Source: Cyanophora paradoxa
Lineage: Eukaryota > Glaucocystophyceae > Cyanophorales > Cyanophoraceae
DNA: 64,000 nucleotides
NCBI GenBank assembly: GCA_004431415.1
Contig: QPMI01000530.1
Span: 162,420-226,419, forward strand
Direction of reading: 5' to 3'
This document shows, piece after piece, positions 35,561 to 44,452 of the stretch; position 1 is the first letter of the stretch, and each line of letters begins with the position of its first letter. The notes beneath the pieces are model-generated. The model did no database searches. It was not told the origin of the DNA and saw only the letters and a program-made list of their open reading frames with translations. The translations under genes and the position numbers were made by a program.

Positions 35561-36090
35561 GATCTGGAACCGCGAGTCAGCAAGGGCGAGCGGGCCTCGT
35601 CCGGGATCGGACGCCGGCGAGCGGCCGGCCGGGAGGAGCGCGTACCTTCATCGAGGATCGCGAGGCGAAGTCGCGCGGGGCTGCACGCCTCGAAGCAGGC
35701 AAAGATCTGGAACCGCGAGTCAGCAAGGGCGAGCGGGCCTCGTCCGGGATCGGACGCCGGCGAGCGGCCGGCCGGGAGGAGCGCGTACCTTCATCGAGGA
35801 TCGCGAGGCGAAGTCGCGCGGGGCTGCACGCCTCGAAGCAGGCAAAGATCTGGAACCGCGAGTCAGCAAGGGCGAGCGGGCCTCGTCCGGGATCGGACGC
35901 CGACGAGCGGCCGGCCGGGAGGAGCGCGTACCTTCATCGAGGATCGCGAGGCGAAGTCGCGCGGGGCTGCACGCCTCGAAGCAGGCAAAGATCTGGAACC
36001 GCGAGTCAGCAAGGGCGAGCGGGCCTCGGCCGGGATCGGGCGTCGGCGAGCGGCCGGCCGGGAGGAGCGCGTACCTTCATCGAGGATCGA
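35561..36090. repeat. Minisatellite, 143-bp unit
   Basis: GATCTGGAACCGCGAG starts at 35,561, 35,704, 35,847 and 35,990, giving an exact 143-bp period and about 3.7 copies. The unit is not a multiple of three, yet several plus-strand frames stay open through it. I treat them as non-coding. Confidence 0.92.
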
Positions 36091-37865
36091 GGGGAGCGGC
36101 CGCGCCGTGCTGCAGCCTGCAGCTGCAGGAAGCGAGAAGCGCGGGTCACCACGGAAGCGAGAGCGCAGGCCGGTCAAGCACTCCTGCGTGAGAAGATTAG
36201 CAAGAATAGCCCACAGAGCGACCGCAGCGCGTCCGAGAGCACGAGTTCGCGGATCGGACCTGGCGGGCTGCGGACAATGCCGCTCGGGGCTCCGGGCGGA
36301 AGCTGCCCGCTTCCTAAAGCTCCCTGATCAGCAACCAGTGTGCCAAGAGGCCGGCAGCTCGCGGGAGACGGGCCGCAGACCTCATTCGACGAAGTCCGCC
36401 CGCGGCCCGCTCTCGCTGCCGACCTGCACGCGTACGAGGTGCACGCAACGCTAGAGAGGCGGTTGCTGCACGCTCCGCTCGCCCGCGGCTGCCGCAAGGC
36501 GCGGGAGCGGGCAGCGAGGGCTCCGATATTTGCGGTTTGTGTACCCCAGTCAAAACCAGTACCCAAGCTCGAAGACCTCGCTCTTAGCTAGAGGCATGCA
36601 AGACAAGCGGCGAGCGCAGCTATGCACTGGAGACACTAGCTATGACAAGTGGAGAGCGCCGCCGTCGCCGCAGCCGCCGCAGGCGACGTCGCCCATCTAG
36701 TGCGGCATCGCGGCAGGCCGTTCCCGCCCAGCAGCGTCCCGAGAGCTACGTGGGATGCTTGGTGCGCTGGATCGGTCCCCGCGAGCTCCCGTTGCCGCTC
36801 TCCAGCTGCGCCGACCTCGGGAGAAGTTGCTCATTTGGGCCCAGGCTCGGCGCAGCTCTCCGCTTTACATCGCAGAGGTATTTCGCCGATGTAAGAATGC
36901 CACCTGCATGCTCTCAGCCCGACCCGACGCTGTTTCGCACAGGCCTGCCGGCGTCGGGCGGATTGCTTGCACCGTCGAAGGCGGACGACGCACCGCGCAC
37001 GCGCAACGCTCTGCAACATCTCTCCGGTTGATCCTGTCGCAGGCGAGCCGCGCCCGCTGCCGCGCTGCGCCCGAGCGCCGACCCCCGCCGCAGTTTGATG
37101 GTCGCGCGGCCGCACCCGTGCGCTCCCGCCCAATCGCTGCGCATAGCCGTGATCTTCGCCTCAGATGCTCGCGAAACGGCCGCGCGGGAGCGGGTCCTCC
37201 GCCGCTCCTTCCCCCCTCGCGGGCGGCCTTCCTCGGCTCCGAGCTCGCCGAGCTCGCCCAGGTCCGCGGAGACCTTAGGGGGGGGAGAATCAACTTTCGG
37301 CCGACCACGTAGGCTTATAAAGGGCTTCAATACGAGTTAAATTATCCTAGTATAGGGTCCGGCAGATCACTTTTCGAGACGACTTCCTGGCACCGTTGCC
37401 GGGCCGCTGGGCCACGGGAATCGCTGGGCCGGGCCCGCTCTCTTTCCCCTCGCACTAGCCTGCATCTAACCTCGAGTTCTGCTTGTCCAGATTTCGCAGG
37501 CGAGCTCTCCACGCGAAGCTGCAGCGGAGTGCCGCGCTTTTTTGGTGCGCGCTCGCCAGGCCACGGCGCCGCTCTTAAGCTTTATACATGATCTTAAAAT
37601 AACTCTTCAATACGCGCTGCTGCGCGCCTTCAGATCGCCCCCATCCGAACACCCATCGTCTGACCTTATTCTGACATTATCTCCTAGGACGGGCGTCTCG
37701 GCCCGGCGGCGGCCGCGGGCAGCTCCGCGCGGCTCCCCGTGCGCGACTTCGCACGGCACATCCACATGCCGAGCGCGGCGTCCGGCGCCGCGGCCTGCGA
37801 GGAGCGCGGGCCCGGATCCGCAATATCTCCTGGAGAATCACTGCCCTTTTGCCGCTTTAAAATTT
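36091..37865. other. GC-rich host DNA without a secure gene
   Basis: A plus-strand frame near 36,642 begins with a long arginine run, but it has no domain and no supported splice pattern. Nothing else recognised. Confidence 0.4.
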
Positions 37866-37980
37866 TTCAATTCCGTCTGCATGTTTAGATGTAGAACAGT
37901 ATCGTATACTTAGTACTAGTACTAGAGCTTCTCATATTTAGAGTGCGAGTTCCGATGTTTCTATGTGTGCTGGCGCGCTC
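37866..37980. repeat. Inverted repeat partner of 35,322-35,397
   Basis: It includes GTTTAGATGTAGAACA and CTATGTGTGCTGGCGCG, the complements of the earlier copy. Confidence 0.7.
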
Positions 37981-38200
37981 AGCCTGATTCGGCCTGACCA
38001 GCCGACTCCAGCCTGATGACTATTGGAATCAGGCTTGGGTGCAGGCTGGAGTCCAGCCTGTAAAGAAATCAGGCTAGCCTGATAGCTAAGCAGGCTAGCC
38101 TGTTTGGCAATCGGGCTGGAATCAGGCTGGCGGCTCAGCCTGATTCCAGCCTGTTTTCGAATCAGGCTAGCCTGATATTAATCAGGCTGAAACAGGCTCC
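37981..38200. repeat. AATCAGGCTAGCCTGAT-type palindromic repeats
   Basis: AATCAGGCT and AGCCTGATT words alternate about a dozen times, creating stacked potential hairpins. Related words occur at 35,262-35,295. Confidence 0.8.
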
Positions 38201-38218
38201 GGCGACCCCCCTTTTACT

Positions 38219-38480
38219 AGTGCCGACGTTGTCGCGCCGCGACCCGCGCGGCCGCGGCCGCCGCGAGCAGAGCTTCGGAAACGCGTCTGCAGGGGCGCCG
38301 GCCCGCGCCACCTGTGCGCATGCACGGCCGTGGTCAGATGCAGTCCCGCGCCCATTTTCATGGCAGGGGCTGACGGCGCTCGCAGCAGGCTCACTGCGCG
38401 CACAGGCGTAGAATGAAAGGAGCTGAGCCGCCGTCGTGCGTCAATCGCCATTCCGGCGTCGTTCGCCGTACTTGACCGCA
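38219..38480. repeat. Dispersed repeat family R2, copy 2
   Basis: Same-strand relative of 32,090-32,335 and complement of part of 40,840-41,110. Confidence 0.75.
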
Positions 38481-38832
38481 TGCGCACTCGCGCGCGGGCG
38501 GCGCGGCGCAGGGCTTGGAGGCCGTAGTACTAGTCGTGCGCCCATGTCCATTCCCGCGCCGGCCCATCCACGTGCACGGCAGACTGACCGCCCTCGTACA
38601 GGGTCGCTTCCAGGCGTGAACCGCTCTCGTCCAGGCTCGCTTCCAGGCTCTGCGCACGCGACCTTCGCTCGTCGAAGCCCTCAGCGGTCTCTCAGCCGCT
38701 GAGCGGCGCTCCGGCAGCTCAAGCGCGACGAGCCGCTGCGCTCGCATCATCTGAGCGTGCCGGGCCCCGGTTCCCCCCTTTTCCCCCCCCCTCGCCTCTT
38801 TCTCGTACCCCCTCTCACGCCTTCGTTCGCAG

Positions 38833-40609
38833 CTGCACCGCGTCGTTCGTGGCGCGGGACAAGAACCGCAACGTGGCGCGGACGCTCGACGTCCTGGCGA
38901 GCCGTACCCCCCCGCTCCCCTTGTATTCTCTACACCCACCCCTTCTGAACCGGCGCTGCCCCCCCCCCCCCCCCCAGGACGCGGTGCACGCCGAGGTGGT
39001 GGGCCCCGCGCGCTGCTTCTGCGAGGTCAAAGACGGCGGCGAGGGGACGTGCGCCCCGTACCCCCCTGCAATCCCTCCCGCCCCCCCCCCCCCCCCCCCC
39101 CCCCGGCTCAGCGTCTTGCCTCGCCTCGCCTCGCTGCAGCTTCGAGGTGGGGTTCCGGCCGCAGCTGCCCGGCGACTACGCCCTCCACATCGCCGTGCGC
39201 TAGTACCCCCGTCTTCCCCCCCCCCCTCCTTTCCCCTGTGCTGGCGCCTGAAAAGGGTCTTGAACGGGCGCAGGTCAACGGGGAGGCGGTGCAGGGGAGC
39301 CCCCTCTGCTGGACCGTCGTCCGCGGTGAGGCCCTTCCCGCCCCCCGCCCCCTGCCCCTTCCTCTTGTGTTCTGAGGCGGCGGCAGAGCGCGCGGGGCGG
39401 TCGACGCCGGCGCTGCGGCAGCCGCTGGGGGCGAGCCTGGCGCTGGTCCAGTCCAGCTCAGGCCCCCACGCCTCGGCGATGCAGCGGGCGCTCCTCTGCG
39501 CGGCGCTGCAGCGCGCCGACGCGGCGGCGCGTCCGCCGCGCACGCTGCTCCTCTCGGCCGTCTGCACCCTCCTCGACTCGCTGCGGGCCGCCACCGTTTC
39601 CCTCCTCCGCTTCGCCGGGGGCACCCGCGGCCTCGAGCCCGACGTCTTCATCTGTACCCCCCGCAGGGCCAGCGAGGCGAACGCCTGTACCCCCCTCTGT
39701 CTCCTCGCCTCAGATGAGCGTCCCCGCGCCTCAGATGACGCTGGGGGCGGACCCGGCGCTCGGCGTCGAGCGCGGCTGGGCCCGCGGCTTCGAAGGCGCC
39801 GACGAGGACGGCTGCCCCCACGCCGTCGCGGTGGGCCCCCGCCCCGGGCCCGGCTGCTCCGCCACCGGATCTCCTCTTTACTGTATCCCCCCAACGCAGA
39901 CGTACGCCTTTGCGGACGCGCTGCGGACCTTCGCGGCGTCCCTCACGCCTGAGGACATCGCCGCCGGCGCCCGCTGCGTCCTGGTACCCCCTCCCGGAGT
40001 CCCTCTCCACCCGCCCAGTACCCTCCTAACATCTCTTCCCCCCCCCCCCCCCCCCCCCTCCAGGTGCTTCTCTCGGACGGGCGGCGTCTGGCGCCCGAGC
40101 ACTTCGAGCCGCGCCTCGAGGCCCTCGTCTCCGTGCGCCCGGGCTCGAATCCCGCGGGGGCCCTTTCTTCTCGGCGCGCCCGCAGCTGACGCCCCCGCAG
40201 CTCGTCCCGCAGCTGCCCCCCCTCTCCTTCCACATCATCGCCCCCGTCGAGGCCGTGCGCTCTCCCACCCGATACCGTACCCCCTGCCGAACCCTTTCGA
40301 TCCCGTACCTTAGGACCAAGTCTTCCTCAAGACTGTGCAGGGCGACGTAGGCGCCGAGGCGCGCGGGGCCGCAGATGTCGTCCTGCCCACCGGCGGTAAC
40401 CCCCCTCCCCACCTTCCCGATTCGGTACCCCCATGCCGATTCCCTCCCCCGCCAGACTCGAGAGAGGAGGCCCTCGAGGTTGCCCTCGCGACTGTGCGCC
40501 CTCCGCCTGCCCCGCTGTGTACCCCCGTCCCCTAACGCGGTACCCCCCGCAGATCAAGCCGCAGCCGAGCTCACAGCTTCCTCCCCTGCGGCAAGGCGAG
40601 GTGAGCAGG
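38833..40609 (+). CDS. Host spliced gene with a filamin-type repeat
   Basis: Exons inferred from GT-AG sites include 38,833-38,903, 38,978-39,057, 39,140-39,202, 39,274-39,325, about 39,377-39,655 and about 39,713-39,886. Others are about 39,901-39,981, 40,065-40,250, 40,315-40,398 and 40,459-40,608. Exons 2-4 encode one ABP280/filamin Ig-like repeat: C-E-V-K-D-G-G-E-G-T, then F-R-P-Q-L-P-G-D-Y-A-L-H-I-A-V, then V-N-G-E-A-V-Q-G-S-P. That fold binds protein partners in actin crosslinkers and other scaffolds. The rest is not recognised. Most introns start GTACCCC and carry long poly-C before AG. The join at 39,202/39,274 makes a stop unless one base is missing. The 5' and 3' ends are uncertain. 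Confidence 0.6.
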
Positions 40610-40774
40610 AGGGGTACCTGGATCCAGAAGGCGGCGAAGGCGTCGTCGTCGGTCGAGGGTGACGGCGCGGGCACGCTTGATGCGGGCGCCCGCCGGCTGG
40701 CCCTGACGCCCCTTCGCTCCCCCACCCCCTCCCCCGAGTGATGCAATGCGAGTGATGCAATACTATGCGAGTGA

Positions 40775-41115
40775 TGCAATACCAGTACTATGATATTAGT
40801 TCTTAATCTATTGATTCGGGGCCCGCTGGACGACGACCTCAGGCCGTGTCAGTGCCCCGTACCGCGAGCGACGCCGGATGGCGATTGACGCACGACTACG
40901 GCTCCTTCATTCTAGTCTGTGGCCGCGCAGTGAGCCTGTTGAGAGCGCGATCGAGCGCCGCGGCCGTCAGCCCCTGCCCTGAAAATGGGCACGGGACTGC
41001 AGCTGACCACGGCTGCGGCGCGAGCCGGCGCCCCTGCAGACGCGTCTCCGAAGCTCTGCTCGCGGCCGCCGGGCGGCGCAGGCGGCGCGGGTCGCGGCGC
41101 GACAACGTCGGCGGG
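40775..41115. repeat. Dispersed repeat family R2, copy 3 (inverted)
   Basis: Complement of 32,090-32,335 (part) and of 38,219-38,300 (part). Confidence 0.75.
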
Positions 41116-41314
41116 GCCTCGGCCGGCGCCGTGGAGCGTCTCCCGGGTCCACCCAACAGCCAGGAGCAAGTGCGGCACCCGTGAATGACGTGGCCCAGTG
41201 GGTCGACGTCCACATGGCGAGCTCGGTGATCCGGAATGTGCGAAACCGAACCACTGCATGGGACCTCAGGCCTTAGCAGAGCCGGGCGGACCCGAAAATG
41301 ACCGTTGCGGGTCA

Positions 41315-41374
41315 GTCCCTCTGGCGAAATGGATAACGCGTTCGCCTCCTAAGCGAAAGATTCGGGGTTCGAGT
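41315..41374 (+). pseudogene. tRNA-Arg(CCU) fragment, 3' end missing
   Basis: It runs from GTCCCTC to TTCGAGT and then turns into unrelated AT-rich sequence. It is broken at the same T-loop point as the copy at 34,634, on the opposite strand. Confidence 0.85.
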
Positions 41375-41729
41375 TATTCATTAATATTGTTCAATCATTA
41401 ACAAGGGATAACGTTAACAGTCGATGATGATGCATGCAGATAGGGCCCATGATCAGCGGCAATACTACGGATACTGATGTATAGCTGAAATTGACCTGGG
41501 CCGCATCAGCCGAATTTGATTCGCAGAAATCGAGCTCGAACCACATGCGCGCGCGCACGCGCACACGACGAAGACGGTCAGGATCATGCTCATGAATTAA
41601 TATTAGCTCGCGGTGGCCCGCCGCCTCCGCCGCCTCCGCCACGGCCACGGCCGCGCCGCGTTGCTCCGGACCCTGGCCACGCCCGGCATCAGATCCAGAC
41701 GGTATCATTCGACCCGCAGATGGCTATAT
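41375..41729. other. Host DNA without a recognisable gene
   Basis: The first part is AT-rich and the second contains a GCCGCCTCC repeat. Nothing else recognised. Confidence 0.4.
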
Positions 41730-42960
41730 AGATCTAAAGCCGCAGCTGCGAAATTTGCAACTTGGCAAGCGCGCATGCGCACCCGATCGCGACGAATTCG
41801 AATTCGAAGGCGGCTGGCCCGCCGCCTCCGCCTCGAGCTCCGCCTCCGCCAGGGCCAGGCGGGCCTCGAGGGCGGCCTTCTTCCCCTCCGCCGCCCGCCG
41901 CTCCACCTCCCGCTCCCGCTGCTCCGAGCGTGAGGGAAGCCGAGTCAAGCAGACAGTCGACGTCGGATAGAAATAAGGTCGGGATTTGGACCCGGCCGCG
42001 GGTTTTGAGGAGGCCGGGGAAATTAAACAGGATTTGGGTTAGGGTTGGGCCCGAAGGAGAGGGACAGGGGAAGTGATTTTCCCTTTCCCGATAAGCTCGA
42101 GCTCGGGATTTGGACCCATGACCAGACGCGCCTGGAGCAGCCCGAGGGCGGCGGCGAGGCCGGCCTCGCGCTCCGCCGCCGCCGCCAGCAGCGCCTCCAG
42201 TCCCGCCACGCGGCACTGCAGCGGCTCGACGGCCGCTTCGACTTCGGATCGGAGGGGCTGCGAATTCGACTGCGCCAGGCGCGGGCCCGGGCCGCCCGGC
42301 GGCTGGTAGGGGCGCGGCGCCGGCGTCGGCGCCGGCGCCGACGTCGACCGAGAGGAGAGCCGGAGGTGGTTTGGAGCGGGTCGAGAGCCAGTGCCAATAT
42401 TAAAGTTGCTGTTTGTTGCGCTCGAGCTCGCGATGGTGGCAGGCGCGCTAGCGCTTGCAGCTGCAGCTGCGGGTGCGGGCGCGGGTGCGGGTGCGGCGTG
42501 TACAGAAGCTTCAAGAACAGCGGCTGCAGGGGCCACTGGGGCTGGAGCTGGAATCGCCGGAATAGGCGGAGCAGGAGCTGGAGCTGGAGCTGCAGCTGGA
42601 GCTGCAGCTGGAGCAGGGGCCACCGGAGCTGGAATAGACGGCGCTGCAGCTGAAGCGACGGCTGCAGCTGAAGCAACAGCCGCCTGCGGGCCCGAATTCG
42701 ACCGATGCCCGTCGAGCTCGAGCTCGAGCGGGGCGCGGCAGATGGGGCAGCAGCCGTCCGAGAAGTCCGAGCGGGCCCAGCCGTCGATGCACCCGCCGTG
42801 GAACTCGTCTACGAAACTCATGCGTGATCAGGGCCGTCGGACAGGGCCGGGAGGAACTTCGGAAGCACACGCACGGGCGCAGGGGGGGCGGCGGGCGGGG
42901 CCGCGCGGGGCCGACGCCGTCAGCGGCTCGCTGCAGATGGATCACTCGCGGTCGTCCGGA
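41730..42960 (-). CDS. Host RING-H2-type zinc-finger protein (tentative model)
   Basis: Near 42,720-42,821 the minus strand encodes the C-terminal half of a RING finger: D-E-F-H-G-G-C-I-D-G-W followed by C-C-P-I-C-R-A-P-L, as in ubiquitin ligases. The upstream C-x2-C half lies near 42,910-42,950, but its first Cys position reads TGA and it must be joined by an intron or correction. Downstream is a long Ala/Pro-rich linker (42,420-42,680). Coiled-coil stretches follow (42,110-42,250, with L-E-A-L-L-A-A-A-A-E-R-E, and about 41,760-41,940, with L-A-L-A-E-A-E-L-E-A). The exact exon map is not resolved. Confidence 0.55.
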
Positions 42961-43189
42961 TCCTCGTCGATCGAGATGCTGCATTGGACGGATATCGATC
43001 AGAAGATCCTATACCAATGCCATATTTATATTTAAACGCCTTGGTAGCAAAAATCCAATTCTAAATTCAAATTAAAGTCTCACGTTGCCGCCGGCACCGG
43101 TGCATGTGCCGGTACCGGTGTTGCTGCGGCGGGGTGGTGCAGGTATCTGCGAAAATAAGCAGTCAGCTATACGGATCAAGGGATATCGG

Positions 43190-43807
43190 AGGCAGGCACC
43201 GAAACATGGCGTACTGGCAACGGCTTCCAAGGCGGCAAAAGCCCCTCGCGAAATGGCGACATGCAGATCTGAGAGGGCTTTTCTTCGCACTCGCTTCCTT
43301 ACCCTTTGCCTTCATCAGCTTGCGGTCCGCTTTCGAAGGGGCCTTCTGTTTGCTCCCGCGGCCGGCCAGGTTCGACCCGGCCTTGGCCTTGGCGGCCGAA
43401 TCGCGTTTGCCATCGGGAGAGGCCGCCGCCGGCGCCGGCCGGGGCTGAACAGGTGCGATCGGCGGGAATTCGATGAGCGACTCGATATCAGGCACCTCCA
43501 GCTCCGACTCGCGATCGCTGCTGAGAGGTCAGGGCTCGAATTTTCGAAAAGCGAGTTTCGTAAAGAGAGGAATTCGAAGAGGAATGGGGAAGAGGGAAAC
43601 TCGAACACGCCTGGAGTTGGAGCGCGGGGCCTCGTCGCGATCGCGATGGGCAAGAGCAGACTGAGCGGCTGCAAGCTGCTCCACCAACGATCCCGAGCTC
43701 GAGGGCAGCTGCGGCGCTCTGTCCACGCGAGCCTTCTGCGGAGAGACGACGGTCGGTTTGCAGTGAACCTCGCAGTTAAAACCCCGCATCGCATTAATAG
43801 ACCTCAT
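43190..43807 (-). CDS. Host CCCH zinc-finger protein
   Basis: Exon 1 starts at ATG about 43,807 (M-R-S-I-N-A-M-R-G-F) and contains S-G-S-L-V-E-Q-L-A-A-A-Q. A GT-AG intron (about 43,525-43,610) leads to exon 2, with a basic Lys/Ala-rich stretch. A finger follows, C-R-H-F-A-R-G-F-C-R-L-G-S-R-C-Q-Y-A (about 43,215-43,275), spaced C-x7-C-x5-C. The final His of the CCCH pattern appears only if one C is added at the run after Y-A. Such fingers bind RNA. The 3' end is not resolved. The start codon lies about ten bases from the left edge of element B. Confidence 0.6.
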
Positions 43808-43817
43808 CGATAATCAA

Positions 43818-43869
43818 AGCAATTTACGATCGATTCCTTACCAATGCCCGATAGGAATCGTAAATTGCT
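43818..43869. repeat. Hairpin at left edge of element B
   Basis: Arms 43,818-43,830 (AGCAATTTACGAT) and 43,857-43,869 are perfect complements (13 bp). An alternative 7-bp inner pairing exists (43,831-43,837 with 43,854-43,860). Confidence 0.75.
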
Positions 43870-44113
43870 CACTTTTCATCAACCCTCGATCAAAAACCAT
43901 GACCCCCTACCTATGCCTCTCATATATATCTATCGACTTTATTGATAAATCACATTTTCTCTCTTTACCCATGACCCCCTCCCTGTGGTTTTACTGTAAG
44001 ATTCTATTGTATCTATACGGAAAAAAGGATATACTATATCTTTTTTTAACGATAGATTTACCGTAAGAATATTGAACAGTATTCGATATTCTAACAGTAG
44101 ATCCATTGTAAGG
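43870..44113. other. Non-coding left end of element B
   Basis: AT-rich; CCATGACCCCCT occurs twice (about 43,898 and 43,969), and several ACTGTAAGA/ACCGTAAGA/TTGTAAGG words lie between 43,995 and 44,112. No gene. Confidence 0.5.
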
Positions 44114-44134
44114 AAAAAGGGGAATCCCCTTTTT
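44114..44134 (-). terminator. Hairpin abutting a stop codon
   Basis: AAAAAGGGG (44,114-44,122) pairs with CCCCTTTTT (44,126-44,134), a 9-bp stem with a 3-base loop. It touches the stop codon of the minus-strand gene at 44,135. Confidence 0.6.
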
Positions 44135-44446
44135 TCATACAGTAGCCACTGTAATTAGATTAGATCCCAATCCTTGATAAACCTCCATTAATCCATACAG
44201 ATTTGATGTCATACTCTTGTATTTGGTATCAAGATCTTCATATTTTGTAACTGGATCACCTGTTGCAGATTGGGAAATTGCATTAATTAATAGGTATTTA
44301 TAATCATGAACTACTGAGTTCAGCTTATTTAATTGCTGAACGGATTTCTCTATAGTTTGCAGAGCAGTTACAAGTGTAGCCGAGTCGAATGCCAGTGAAA
44401 CAGGTTCACCTGTCATTGGGGTTCCACCAAGTGGATAGGTCGCCAT
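44135..44446 (-). CDS. Small predicted coiled-coil protein
   Basis: 103 residues, intact. It begins M-A-T-Y-P-L-G-G-T, has a helical heptad-like middle (L-Q-T-I-E-K-S-V-Q-Q-L-N-K-L) and ends V-A-T-V. It lies six bases downstream of the giant fibre gene on the same strand. No family recognised; a fibre-associated or virion role is suggested only by position. Confidence 0.6.
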   Translation of the reverse strand: MATYPLGGTPMTGEPVSLAFDSATLVTALQTIEKSVQQLNKLNSVVHDYKYLLINAISQSATGDPVTKYEDLDTKYKSMTSNLYGLMEVYQGLGSNLITVATV

Positions 44447-44452
44447 TTACTA

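Noticed and set aside
35429-36454. Long plus-strand open frame as a host gene.
   Set aside because: It crosses a 143-bp minisatellite whose unit is not a multiple of three; several frames are open at once.
40135-40160. Possible tRNA T arm (GGCTCGAATCCC).
   Set aside because: No other tRNA arms around it; it lies inside a probable exon of the filamin gene.
14250-43810. Host segment as a giant insertion splitting a single virus.
   Set aside because: Both sides carry a polymerase N-terminus and a SpeD gene that are diverged from each other, so they are two elements.
14041-44150. Matching terminal inverted repeats of A and B.
   Set aside because: By eye the complement of the A right end does not match the B left end.
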